Positions 30,836-42,896 of a stretch of DNA of 64,000 nucleotides are shown piece after piece. The translations under genes were made by a program, and so were the position numbers. The DNA comes from Castor canadensis (lineage: Eukaryota > Chordata > Mammalia > Rodentia > Castoridae). The stretch lies in the NCBI RefSeq assembly GCF_047511655.1, contig NC_133390.1, positions 88,543,583 through 88,607,582 of the forward strand, given 5' to 3'. Below the pieces are notes generated by a model. It was not told where the DNA came from, did not search any database, and saw nothing but the letters and a program-made list of their open reading frames with translations. Numbering within the stretch: position 1 is the stretch's first letter; the number at the start of each line of letters is the position of its first letter.

Positions 30836-33800
30836 ACATTAGAATCAACCACTGTTTTGACTCCATGAATGAGAAGAGTCAACAAACATAGGAGATACTA
30901 TATTCTGAAGACAGAAAGAGGGGAAAGGCATTGGGAATTAGGAAAGAGATAGCAGGTTGGCAGAAAACCACAGAGAATCCAAGGCAACAGAAAAGCAGAA
31001 AACAGTTCCACACTCATCCCTGGCTTCCTGGGAGGGTAAGGGGAAGATAAAGACACCATAACAATGAATGACAACCTTGGCAATAGACTGCCAATTCTGG
31101 CTGCAAGATAAGTCCACACATCCTGCAACCCTTAAATCCATTCACTGGCAGTGACTGCTCCTGTGCTGAAGTCTACCCTTGGTAAAAAAGACATTCTGTT
31201 GCTCTTCTTGTCTTGGAAGGTGATAGCAAAGCACCATCTCGGGAAAGGGTCTATGTTTTTGAGACTGAGATACTTTGGGGACCTGAAAACAAGGAATACT
31301 CACAGCTCAGGGAGCCTTAGGACATTGTGCCACAGAGTCTGAATGGGAGTTAGCCATTAGAAGCATTCAAGAAGGGAAACAGTTTGACATGGCCCCACAG
31401 GGAAGTTTAAACTACAGTAAATTTGGCAGATAATGTACAGTGTTATGGTGGTTGGAGGCCTTACTCTCTCTGGCCAGGAGTGAGCCCCATCACCTTGCAG
31501 CTAGAGTGGAAACAAAGTGCCAGCCTGTGACTGGCTTAGTATTCAACCTCCAGGGCCTGCCTCCTGTCTGCATGCATTTACTGCTGGACAAGTCCAGGCC
31601 CAGTACCCAGACCGTCTGAATCACATGAATCCCACAATCTTCCCCTGCCCCCCAATAGGGAGGTGAACTGTGGACATGGCCTAAAAGTACTAAGAGGTGC
31701 CCCTGGGAACTGTATCCTGGTATGTGTTTGCTGACAGTCAGGACCAAAGGCCCAAGTACAGACCCCCTCAATCAGGAAACTTCCACAGCCTCCTCTTCTA
31801 CAAAGAGAGGCAAACTGCTAGATAAGTTCTGTAAACCAGAGCAAATAGGTTCCTCAGCTCTCTGTCAGCCAGTGAAGATTTCAATGCTCTGTTCATACCT
31901 CCCCCCCTCACACACATACACACTGATGTGGTCAGGGATGAACCCAAGGCTTGGACACACTACCTCCAGAGACACAAAACAGGTGGCATGGTGAGGAAGT
32001 GGGAACCAGCCTAGGCCACAAGCTATAAAGATTGCTGAAGTCAATAGCTGCTTCCAGTACACAAAGAAGGGAAGCCCCTATGGTGAAAGAAGTCCAGAAG
32101 TAAATAACCAACCCTCCTACAAGAGACTACAATTAGTTTACCTTGATCTGAGCAATGTGGGAAATCAGGTCCAGTCCCCTGAGCACATGGGAAAATGCTT
32201 GGCTACTAGCTAAACCCTGAGTGTAGTGGTGAGAAATACCACCCCAACCTGACCACTACACTTTTCTGCATAATCACTGGTACTATTTTGACTGAAAGAC
32301 TACAGCTGATTAAAACTACCAACCAACAACTTTGTCTCAGATGCATGAATCCCAGTGTAGAAAACAAGTAATATGAAAAAACAAGACAACATGTCTCCTC
32401 CAAAAGTTAACAGTTCCACAATAAAGGACCTGAATGATAGTGAAGCAGATGAAATGTCAAGTGATGACCTCAAAAGAACAATGATAAGAACAGTCAACAA
32501 AATTAAAAAGGACATGTAGAAGCACCTGAATGAATTCAAAGAGGATACAAATCAACAGTTGAATAAACTCAGAAAATTTATGTGAATAGATGAATAAAAT
32601 AAGGAAGACAATGCAGGATATGAAGATGGAATTCAATAAAAAATATACAAATCCTGAAAAAAAATCAAATTGAAATTATGCAAATGAAAAGCTATATAAC
32701 CCAAATAAAGGCTTTCATTGAAAATTTACTAAAACAATGAAACAAGTTGACTATTAGATCAATCAGACAAAGACACAGAAAAAATACTAGGAAAATATGA
32801 ATGCAAGAGCCAGGGGATATCATCAAAAGACCAAACTTAAGAATCATGGGTATGAAAGAAAGACAAGAGATACAAGTTAAAGGCATGGAAACATATTCAA
32901 TAAAATAATAGCAGAAAACTTCTCAGAAGGAGAGGGTCATCTAGGTATAGAAGGCTTTGTAGACTCCAAACAGAGAAGACCAGAAAAGGACCTCTCCACT
33001 TCATATTATAGTCAAAACATTAGGCAAACTGAATAAGGAAAGAATATTGAAAGTGGCAAGAGAGAAGCAACAGTCACATATAAAGTCAAACCCATCAGTA
33101 TAACAGCAGATTCTTAAGAGAAACTTTAAGCTATGAGGGCATGGAATCATGTATTCCAAGTCCTGAAGGAAAAGAACTGTCAACTGAGATTACTGTGCCC
33201 AGCAAACCTATCCTTCTTAATTGAAGAAGTAGTAAAAACCTTCCATGATAAACAAAAACTAAAGCAATTCATGACCACTAAACCAGCACTGCAGAGGATA
33301 CTTAAAGGAATCCTACACACAGAGGAGGAAGATAAACACAATCACAAAAATATGGGAAAGAATAAATTTTCTGAGACAAGTAGATAAGCAAGTATGAAGT
33401 AAGAAAGAATTAAGCACTGAAAAACTAATAAAATGGCATAAATTACTACATTCCTTTCAATAATAACTCTGAATGTTTATGGTCTCTGTTGTCCAAAAAA
33501 AATATACAGATTGAGAAAATGGATAAAAAGTGAGACCTGACCATTTGTTGCCTACATGAAATGCATCTCATTGACATAAGCAAACATTGGCTTAGAGTGA
33601 AAGAATGGAAAAAGATTTTCCAAGCAAATGGATCCCCAAAGCAGGCAGGAGTAGCTTTACTCATATCTGATAAAAACAGGCTTCAAACCGTAATTAGTCA
33701 GAAGAGACAAAGAAAGTCACTTCATATTGATAAAGGGAACAATCAATCAAGAGGAGATGACAATTGTTAACATATATGCAACAATATTGGCACACCCAGT

Positions 33801-36800
33801 TTTATTAAACAAATACTATGGAACTTACAATCACAGATAGACTCCAACAAATAATATTGGGAGATTTCAATAACCCACTTTCACCAATAGGTGTCATTCA
33901 GACCAAAAATCAACAAAAAATCTTCAGAATTAATCAACACTACAGACCAAATGGACTTAACAAACATCTCTAGAATATTTCATCTAGCAGCTGCAAAATA
34001 CACATTTTTCTCAGCAGCCCATGAAACTTTCTCCAAAATAGATCCTATTTTAGGACATACAGCAATTCTTAACAAATGTTTTAAAATTTGAATAATCCCC
34101 CATATCCTACCAGGCCACACTGGATTAAAGCTAGAAATCCACAACAACAATAGAAACTACAGGAAATATTCAAATGTGTGGGGACAAACAATTCACTCTT
34201 GAATGACCACGATTCATCAAGAAATAAGGGGAGAAATGAAAAAACTCCCACAATCTAATGAAAATAAAAACACAATTTACCAGAACTTCTGGGATATAGC
34301 AAGGGAGGTGTGAAGAGGAATTTTACAGCTATGAGCACTTACATTTAAAAAATAAATAAATAACACAGAGAGATCTCAAATACATAACCTAATGATGCAC
34401 CTCAAAGTCCTAAAAAGAAAAAACAAAAAGGACAAGCCAAACTCAAAATTAGCAGGTGGAAAGAAATAATAAAGATTAGGGCAGAGATTAATAATATGGA
34501 GACTAAAAAGACAATGCAAAGAATCACTGAAATGAAAAGTTGATTCTTGAAAAGATAAATAAGATTGATAAGTCCTTAGCCAAACTGACAGAAAGAATAA
34601 GAAAAAAAGACACAAATTAATAAAATTAGAGATTAAAAAAGAAATATCACAACAAACACCAATGAAATCTAGACTATCATTAGGGAATACTTTGAAAACT
34701 TATATTCTAATAAACTGAAAAATTTAGAAGAAATGCATACATTTCTAGATGCATGTGAACTACCAAAACTAAACCAAGAAGACACTTAAGCAGATGTATA
34801 ACATGCCATGAGATTGAAGCAGTAATGGTCTCCCAACAAAGAAGAGCCCAAGACCACATGGATTCACTGCCAAATCCCAACACTTAACAGAATAACTAAC
34901 ACCAATGCTCTTCAAGCTATTTCATGAAATAGAAAGGGAAGGAATGCTACTAAACTCATTCTATAAGGCCAGTATTACCCTGATACCCAAAGTAGATAAG
35001 AATATAGGAAAAACAGAAAATTACAGAGCAATTTCTTTGATGAACATACACACAAAAATTTTTTAAATACTTGCAAACCCAATTCAACAATACATTAAAA
35101 ATATCATATGCTATGATCAAGTTGGTCTAATTCTAGAGACACAAAGATGTATCAACATATGCAAATCAATTACAACACATTAAATGAATCAACAACAAAA
35201 ATCATATGACTATCTCAATACATGCAGAGAAAGCTTTTGACAAAATTCAACACCTTTTAATGATAAAATCTCTGAAGAAATCAGTCATAGAAGGAATTTA
35301 CCTCAATATAAAAAGTATGTATATCACAAACCTCTAGCCAACATAATATTAAATGAGGAAAAATTAAATCATTTTCATGAAAGTCAGGAATGAGATAAGG
35401 GTGTCCACTCTGTCCAGTCTTATTCAATATAGTACTGGAATTCCTAGCCAGAGCAATAGGCAAGAGAAAAAATTAAAGGGATTAAATTAGGGAAGAAAGA
35501 AGTCAAATTATCCCTTTTGCAAATGATATACTATACTTAAAATACCCTAAAGATTCCACAAAAAAAAACTTTTATAACTGATAAACACTTGCAACAATGT
35601 AGCATAATATAAAATTAACATACAAGTATCAGTAACTTTTCTATATACAAAAACGAACAGGCTGAGGAAGAAATTAGGAAAATAATTTCATTCACAATAG
35701 CTTCAAAGAATTACCTAGGACTAAACTTAACTAAGGAAGTTAAATATCTTTATAATGAAAACTGTAAAATCTTAAGGAAAAAAATCAAAGACACCAAAAG
35801 ACAGAAATACTTTCCATGTTCATAGATTGGCAAAATTAATATTGTGAAAATGGCTATACTAACAAAGCCATCTAGAGATTCAATGTGATTCCCATAAAAT
35901 TTACGTCATTATTCACAGAAATAGAAAAATCAATCCTAAAATTCATTTGAGAACATAAAATCATCAAATAACAAAAACAATCCTGAGCAAAAACAGCAGC
36001 ACTGGTAGTATCACAGTACTGAATTTCAATTATACTACAGAACCATAGAGACAAAATAGTATGGTACTGGCATAAAATCATACAGGTAGACCAATAGAAT
36101 AGAACATAAGATCCAGAAATAAGCCTATACAACTACAGCTTTCCGATTTTTGGAAACATATTTTGGTGGTAAGACAGCCTTTTCAACAGATAGTGATAGG
36201 AAAACTTGCTATCTACATGCAGAAGACTGAAACTAGACCACTAACTCTCACCCTCTAAAAAAATCAATTCAAAATAGGTCAACCATTTTAATATAAAATC
36301 TGAAACCATGAAGCTACTATAAGAAAACAGAGGGAAAACACTGGAAGATATAGGCATAGGTAATTATTTTCTGAATTAGATTCTAATTGTCCAGAAAATA
36401 ACAGCAAGAACAGACAAATAGGATTGTATCAAATTAAGAAGCTTCTGTACATCAAAGGAAACAATTACCAGAATCAAAAGACATCCCACAAAATGAAAGA
36501 AAATCTTAACAAGCTATTCAACAGATAAAGGATCAATATTCAGAATATTTGAAGACCTCAGAAAATTAAACACCAATAGAAGAAGTAATCCAATTAATAA
36601 GTGGGCAGATGGTTCTCAGAAGTACAAATGTCTAATAAATAGCTGAAGTAATGTTTGACATCCTTAGCCATAAAGGAAATGCAAATCAAAATGATATTAA
36701 GATTTCATCTGAGACCACTCTGAATGGCTGTCATCAAGAAAACAAACAACAAATGTTGGCGGGTATGTGGGAAGTGGGTCAGACTGGAACTGGAGATCAT

Positions 36801-37030
36801 AAAGTTAAGTGATATAGACTCAAAAAGATAAATATTACATGTTTGTATCATAGGTGGAGTCTAGATCTAAGGGGTAGGAAAGACATGAATGTAAAATGAG
36901 AACTGTTTGGGTGGGGAACTAAAATGGGGGAGGGTGAAAGGAGAGGATGGTGGTGGTAAATTAATTGATATACATTGCATGCATGTACAAAAATAGAATA
37001 ATGAAATCCATTTGAAATTGTCAAAAAAAG
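30836..37030 (+). mobile_element. L1 copy 2, near full length, degenerate
   Basis: The 5' UTR (about 30,840-32,330) contains units like those in copy 1 near 31,621 and 31,770. The ORF1 remnant is at 32,400-33,395, with a readable tail at 33,133-33,387 ending ILKGILHTEEED. ORF2 runs from about 33,440: endonuclease, then RT text with the catalytic box near 35,515 reading FAND instead of FADD, then the ORF2 tail to about 36,780. The 3' end is near 37,030. Stops and frameshifts are frequent. The 5' half closely matches L1 copy 1 at an offset of about 3.9-4.1 kb. Confidence 0.82.
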
Positions 37031-37330
37031 AAACTGACAATAATAGCAGCTAACATTTATGTAGCAATTAGTAAGGATCAGAGATTATTCTACATCGTGA
37101 GCACGTATTAAATGAATTTAATCTCCATGATAAAAAGAGTACTGGAAATGGAAAATAAGGAAAAAATAGGAAGACTACTTTTTCTCCTAATTTATTTAAA
37201 ATATACATGACTGTTTAAAGCACAAATTATATCCTTGTATTTTGAGGTTAATAATATACATGTGACACTGACAAGTGTAGCAAAATAAATGAAGAGTGGG
37301 AATAACTTGGCATAAATATATATATATGCA
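37031..37330. other. Unrecognised AT-rich sequence
   Basis: Nothing recognised. It includes a short TA run near 37,316. Confidence 0.4.
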
Positions 37331-37850
37331 AGAATCATATTTTTATTGTAGTAATATCTACATAACATCAATTTACCAATTTAGGCCAGCCACAGTGGTA
37401 CCTGTCTGTAATACCAGCATTCAGGTGACTGAGTCAGGAGGATCATGTCTTCAAAACTAGTTTGTATCAAAAATTCTACCATTTTAATCATTTTAAGTAT
37501 ACAATTCAATGGCATTAAGTGTTATTTACTAGGCAACCATTACTACTACCCATCACCAGAATTTTTTCATTATTTGAAACTTTATACACATTAGACAATA
37601 ACTCCTCATTTTTCCCTCCTTCTAGCTATTGGTAACCATTATCTTACTTTCTGTCTCCATGAATTTAACTAAACTATGAATATTATGTAAGTGTAATCAT
37701 AAAACAAACATTTGTCCTTTTGTGTCTAGATTATTGCATTTAGCATATGTTTAAGGTTCATCCATGTTGTAGGATATATTCCTTCTTAAGGTTGAATATT
37801 TTATTTTGTATATATATAACACATTTTATTTATTCACATTTTAATTTTTA
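37331..37850 (-). mobile_element. Old L1 3' fragment, minus orientation
   Basis: CACCAGAATTTTTTCATTAT, TCTCCATGAATTTAACTAAA, GTTTAAGGTTCATCCATGTT and AGGATATATTCCTTCTTAAG follow the antisense 3' UTR pattern of old L1 elements. A B1 SINE is inserted at 37,383-37,470. Confidence 0.6.
37383..37470 (+). repeat. B1-like SINE (partial)
   Basis: GGCCAGCCACAGTGGTACCT, GTAATACCAGCATTCAGGTG, then GGAGGATCATGTCTTCAAAA. Confidence 0.75.
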
Positions 37851-38009
37851 TTTATTTAAGATCAACACATGTTAACAGAGAAAATAAGAATAGTTCACAG
37901 AAAATATGGATTTATTTATAGAATAAGTTGAATTAATTGAAATAAAGTTCAATAAATTCAGTAAGTTGAATTTACTGAATATTATTTATTTCATTTGAAA
38001 TTTATCATC

Positions 38010-38175
38010 AAAATATATTGCCTGAATGAAAACTTCAAGCCTAGATGGCTTTGCTGGTGTATTACATCAAATATTTATGAAAGAAAAAAATGTCATTCAT
38101 ATATACTTTTTCAGGAAGAAGGAAGAAAAACTGCCCAACTGGTTTTATGAGGGCAGCATTACAATAACATCAAAA
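38010..38175 (+). mobile_element. Old L1 ORF2 fragment
   Basis: GATGGCTTTGCTGGTGTATT and CAACTGGTTTTATGAGGGCA follow the conserved ORF2 text between endonuclease and RT. A composite SINE cuts it off. Confidence 0.6.
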
Positions 38176-38356
38176 GCTGACAAAAATCCAGCTACTCAGG
38201 AGGCAGAGATCAGGAGGATCATGTTTACAAGCCAGCCCAGACAAATAGTTCACAAGACCCTATCTTGAAAAAACCCTTCACAAAAAAGGGTTAGTATAGT
38301 GGCTTGAGGTGTAGGCCCTGGGTTCAAACCCCAGTACTGCAGGAAAAAAAAAAAAG
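38176..38356 (+). repeat. Composite B1-like plus tRNA-derived SINE
   Basis: CCAGCTACTCAGGAGGCAGA, then CAGCCCAGACAAATAGTTCA and GACCCTATCTTGAAAAAACC (B1-like, 5' truncated). It continues into TATAGTGGCTTGAGGTGTAG and GGTTCAAACCCCAGTACTGC (tRNA B box), then an A tail. The same composite is seen at 54,550 and 61,258. Confidence 0.88.
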
Positions 38357-38940
38357 CAGACAAACATTTAAAATGAATAAAACTATAGCTAATGTAAATA
38401 GAATCCCTCATGAATATAGATATAAAAATTCTTTGAAATACAATACAAGGTGATTATAGGTGTGGTAGTCCTGTTGTCAGACAGTGGTTGGTAGCCCTCC
38501 TATGGATAAGTATGAAGTATGAAGATGTAAGATGTAATTTGTAACAATAGACTCATGGGGTCATAGTGCATACTATCAAAATTAATTTGGTAGTAATCAA
38601 AACTAGATTGTTAAAACTCAAGGTGCTAATGGCAAGCCCTTGGGCAACCACTAAAAATAACTTTAAAATATGTAGTAAAAGAAGTTAACAAAGAATTAAA
38701 ATGATATACTAGAAAACATTTATTTAAAATAAAATAAGGACTTTTGTAAATGCCACAATGTACTGCCAGCACAACAATAATAAATGAATAAATAAATAAA
38801 ATAAGGCAATAATAGAGGAACTGAGGAACAAAAAAGACACACAATATATATTTTAAAATGCAGAAAGACAAATATAAACCATACCTTACCAGCAATTACA
38901 TTAAATATAAATAGATTAGCCTTTAATTAAGAAGCAGAGA
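38357..38940 (+). mobile_element. Probable old L1 fragments
   Basis: AT-rich text with short matches to old L1 ORF2 (38,640-38,930, for example ATTACATTAAATATAAATAG). Most of it is too decayed for a firm call. Confidence 0.4.
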
Positions 38941-39480
38941 TTGGAGAGGGTCCTGAGCCAAGGTGGATGGCAGGTGGGATGGAAGCAACCATGAATCAGC
39001 ACTTGGAAGAATGCAATGAAGAATCCATCCATTGTTGGGATCTTGTTCACAGATTCATAACGATTTATTCCAGGCTGCTATGGACCATGTGAGATGAACA
39101 TGCTGGGTGAAAGATGTTCTAGTCCAGCAAGCAGCTAACCTCTGGCCCCACAGATAATTCTGTGATATGTCTAGAATCAGACAATGGGAACATTTTTTTC
39201 CCCAGAAACATGATGGCATCATGGTAGAAGTACACAAAATAACCTCATAATATTTCATGTCAGTTCTCCAGCAGCCTGTCATAAGGACTCAATCCTACCT
39301 TCACTAATTATTTTGTAAAGCTATTAAAGTTCCACTGGTGGAGTCATTCACTTAATGTGCTCTATTTAGATGAGAAAGTTGCTTTTTAACCCACCTATTG
39401 AGAAAGGATCATGTTTTGAAGCAGCAGGTCCAGGTCACTTTGCATATAAAATTTTGTTGTGCTCGATAAATCTGTTTGGA
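38941..39480. other. Unidentified block within old L1, possible retrocopy
   Basis: Higher-complexity sequence between old L1 endonuclease-type segments. It reads neither as L1 nor as SINE. A plus-strand ATG context near 38,991 gives a short interrupted frame, and a minus frame of 75 codons exists at 39,055-39,282. ATTAAAG occurs near 39,325. I could not match it to any family. Confidence 0.3.
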
Positions 39481-40029
39481 GAGAAAAATGAGGAAGAGAT
39501 TAGCAAATGAACAGAGGAATGTGATCCAACTATCTTTAAAGGCACAATAGGATGAAAGTACAATGGGTAAAGATGTACCATGCACATGGGAATATAAGAG
39601 AGCTGGAGTAACTATATTAATATCAGACAAAATAACAAAAATTGTTTTTACAGAGAAAGAATAACATTTCATAATGATAAAAAGATTAATCAACTGAGAA
39701 GATATGTTATAAACACATACACATCTAACTATAAATCCACAAAATACATGAAAAAGAAAATGACAGATGGGCCATTGGTGAAAGAAGTTTCACAGATAAC
39801 TCAGATGTCCCATTAGATGATATTTGTCAAATTTGATCACAATGGAAAAAGGGAAGAGACAGGGAAAAACATTTCAATTTAGGATGTGATGAATTTGAGG
39901 TGTTTTGATACCAGAAGATACTAAGCAAGAAGCAAGGATCTGGGTGAAGAAATCTGCTAGCATTCTGCACAAAGAAATAATAGGTGGAAATAAAGTACCA
40001 ACCAGAATCAAACCTTCAACACCCTGAAC
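39481..40029 (+). mobile_element. Old L1 ORF2 endonuclease-region fragment
   Basis: GAGCTGGAGTAACTATATTA and ATATCAGACAAAATAACAAA, then TAACATTTCATAATGATAAA, follow the conserved L1 endonuclease text. Frames are lost. Confidence 0.55.
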
Positions 40030-40840
40030 CCTAGGGAAAGTTTCCCCACAACACATTACACTGTGAAAATTTGGGGGCTGCCACCACTGCTGCAGCTGTT
40101 GCCGCCAGCTCTAAACCTGCCTGCAAGACATTTGACAGACCAAACAGTGAGTGCCACATGTCACATGGAATTCCCCCAGCCACCCCAGGGATAAACCAGC
40201 ACAGCCCCTGGGCAGACTGATGCCCCCGCTTTGAAAAAAACTGAATAACAAACAGCAAACTGTAATCTAGTACAACAACAGGGGGCAGGAACAATGAAAG
40301 TGCACCAGAGAAAGGGGGAGGGACAATGAGCTAATCTCATCGCAAACTATCAGTAAACAAAAACTGGAAAGGCAGGAAGGTGGAAAGTGGACAGGTGATA
40401 AGCCACTCCCCAAAGCAAGGCAGGTAGCAGATCACAGGGATTATCTCCTGAGCCAGTGAGCAGCACCCAAAGCCAAATGGCCCAACAAAACTGAAAAACA
40501 AACAGCAAACTGTCATAACACTGACAGCAGAGGGGGCTGATGGAACACAACCTGCCCTAGAGAAAGGGGGCGGGGCAAAGAAATACACCCCCAGCAAAGA
40601 AATCCCAGGAAACAAGTGCAGCAAAAAGCCACCTCTAAAGCAGGGCAGGTAGTGGTCTACAGAGGTGATCTCCTGAACCTGAGGACAACATTCAAACTTA
40701 AACTGCCACACCTTGCTGGAGGAGGAGCTGACCAAACAGCTGCAGCTAAAGGACAACCCAGCTATCAGCTGGGGAAATCAATACCTCTGACCACCCTGCA
40801 TGATCTGGCAAAGCTACTTCACCTCACAATTTCAGTTTAA
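40030..40840 (+). promoter_or_regulatory. L1 copy 3 5' UTR with ~225-250 bp tandem monomers
   Basis: Repeated landmarks are AACAAACAGCAAACTG at about 40,246 and 40,496, AAAGGGGGAG or AAAGGGGGCG at 40,311 and 40,563, and AAGCCAC...GGCAGGTAG at 40,400 and 40,626. This gives about two units and part of a third. GC content is higher than the surroundings. By analogy with murine L1 monomers it would be the promoter, which is an inference. Confidence 0.7.
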
Positions 40841-41930
40841 CTCCTAGACAGAAGAACAAAACATTACTCACAAGCCAGTCACCTGGTGAGACCACATCAG
40901 AGCTTCTGCTTAAATGCCAATACTGGATGCCAGAGGAGTAACTCCAGAACTTAAACTAAGACTGAAATTCTATTGTTCCTGAACTTGGTGTTTTTCTTTT
41001 TGTTTGTTTGTTTGTTTTTCCCATTGATTTTTTTGTTTATTTTGTTATTGTGGGTTTTCCATTTTTATTTCTATTCCTATTACCTTTTTTTTCTATAGTA
41101 TCAACTTTGCCATCATCATCTTCTCATCCTTACTCTCACCCCCTTAACTCTCCCTTCTTCTTCTGTGCTGAAATCCATTGCTGTCCTCAACAACTCACTC
41201 TTTCTCTCTTGCCCACTCTCTCCCCCTACCCCGTGCTTCCCCTCCTATTTTCCCCCAACCTGTCACCAGACTACCCTTCCCTCCTACACACTCATTACCT
41301 GCTGACCAACCTACTATGCCAAGTTTACACAACCCAAAATCCTGCAATCCCTGACACAAGCAGCCTCTACTACAACAGAAATATACCCAAACACACATAA
41401 GGACCACAAAAACTAGCAGCTCCTGCACTGCTTCTCCCACTTACCCACCCCAATTCTTGCCTCCCCCTTTAGTGCCACCCTATCCAACTCCCCAAATTTC
41501 TATAGCTAGCCTTATAAGCATTAACCACCCCCAACTCACACTGCTTATAGATATTACCACCAAGGGGTCTTCTATATAACATATAAACTACTGATCAGCT
41601 ATTAAACCTAGACCACAGACAGAAATAGCATACAAACCTAGATAAAAACCCAAGACAGCCACAAAACAAAAATTAAATCAAAGGAAAAAAAACAGGTGAC
41701 TGAAACCACCAACTAGCCTATCATGAACATAGTTGCACAGTACCAAGTGGATCAACAAAGAGAAGAAAAAATGATGGAAACCACTCCCCCACCAAAATAA
41801 TTTAACACAGGATTCAGAGGGAAATGAAGAAAATGGAAAATGGATACCCAACACCTGACTCCAACAAACAAAGACAAATAACATCAAGGAACCCAGCGAT
41901 GCCCACAAAAACATCCTCAGAGAAGAAATC
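40841..41930 (+). other. L1 copy 3 5' UTR remainder, pyrimidine-rich
   Basis: It contains a (GTTT)n run near 41,000, a long C/T-rich tract at 41,090-41,290 and an A/C-rich region leading to ORF1. Frames such as 41,008-41,400 reflect the skewed composition rather than coding. Confidence 0.6.
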
Positions 41931-41954
41931 CTGCAAGTAATCATTAAGAATTTC

Positions 41955-42896
41955 ATGGAGATAATACTAGACGTGGTTAACCAAAATGTTCAAGATGCAT
42001 TCAAGAAATTTCAAGACACCAAAAGTAAAGAGTATGAGAAGACACAGAAACAAAAAAATGAACTCATAGGAGCCCTAAATAAACACCAAAGTGAAACAGA
42101 GAGCATTATAAATAGAGAGATAAATGAATTAAAGACAAAAATAGAAAATATTAAAGAGGAGTGACCCTTGATATGGAAAAACCTCAGGAAAAAAAATCAA
42201 ACAGAAACACAAAACACAGTGGAAGGCCACTATAGCAGACTAGAACAAGAGGAAGACAGAATCTCAGAACTTGAAGATAAAATAGAAATTAAAGGAAAAA
42301 CTGAAGAACTGTTAGTCAAACAACTCAAGACCTGCAAAGGGAATATGCAAGAACTCACCAACTCCATCAAAAGAACAAACCTGAGGACTGTGGGCATTGA
42401 AGAAGGAGCAGAGGTGCAAGCCAAAGGTATCTGTAATATAATCAATAAAGTAATAACACAAAATTTCCCAAATCTTGAGACAGTAATGCCAATTCAGGTA
42501 TAGGAAGCCTCCAGGACAACAAACATACTTGACCAAAATAGATCTTCCCCATGACATATTGTCATTAAAACAACAAGCACAAAGAATAGAGGAAGAATAT
42601 TGAAGTCTATAAGAGACAAAAAACAAATAATGTACAAAGGTAAACCCATCAAAATCACAGCAGATTTCTCAACAGAAACCTTAAAAGAAAGAAGGACATG
42701 CAGTGAGGTATTCTGGGCACTAAATGAAAATAACGTCAATCCTAGGATACTCTACCAAGCAAAACTATCATTCAAAATAGATGGGGCAATAAAAGTCTTC
42801 CATGATAAGCAGAAACTAAAACAATATATGACCACCAAGCCACCACTACAAAAGATTCTCCAAGGAGTTCTGCACACAGAAAATGAAAACAAATAA
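41955..42896 (+). pseudogene. L1 copy 3 ORF1 (RNA-binding chaperone), frameshifted
   Basis: Three consecutive frames cover the protein. 41,955-42,164 is a charged coiled-coil segment. 42,168-42,503 holds the coiled-coil end (RISELEDKIE) and RRM-like region (GICNIINKVITQNFPNLE). 42,600-42,896 is the C-terminal domain (GKPIKITADFSTETLKERR, LSFKIDGAIKVFHDKQKL). ORF1p normally trimerises and binds L1 RNA. A stop near 42,162 and a second break at about 42,503-42,600 inactivate it. Confidence 0.85.

Noticed and set aside
40337-40756. Minus-strand frame of 139 codons rich in Ser/Phe/Cys
   Set aside because: It is antisense to the tandem-repeat 5' UTR of an L1, and the repeat period keeps it open.
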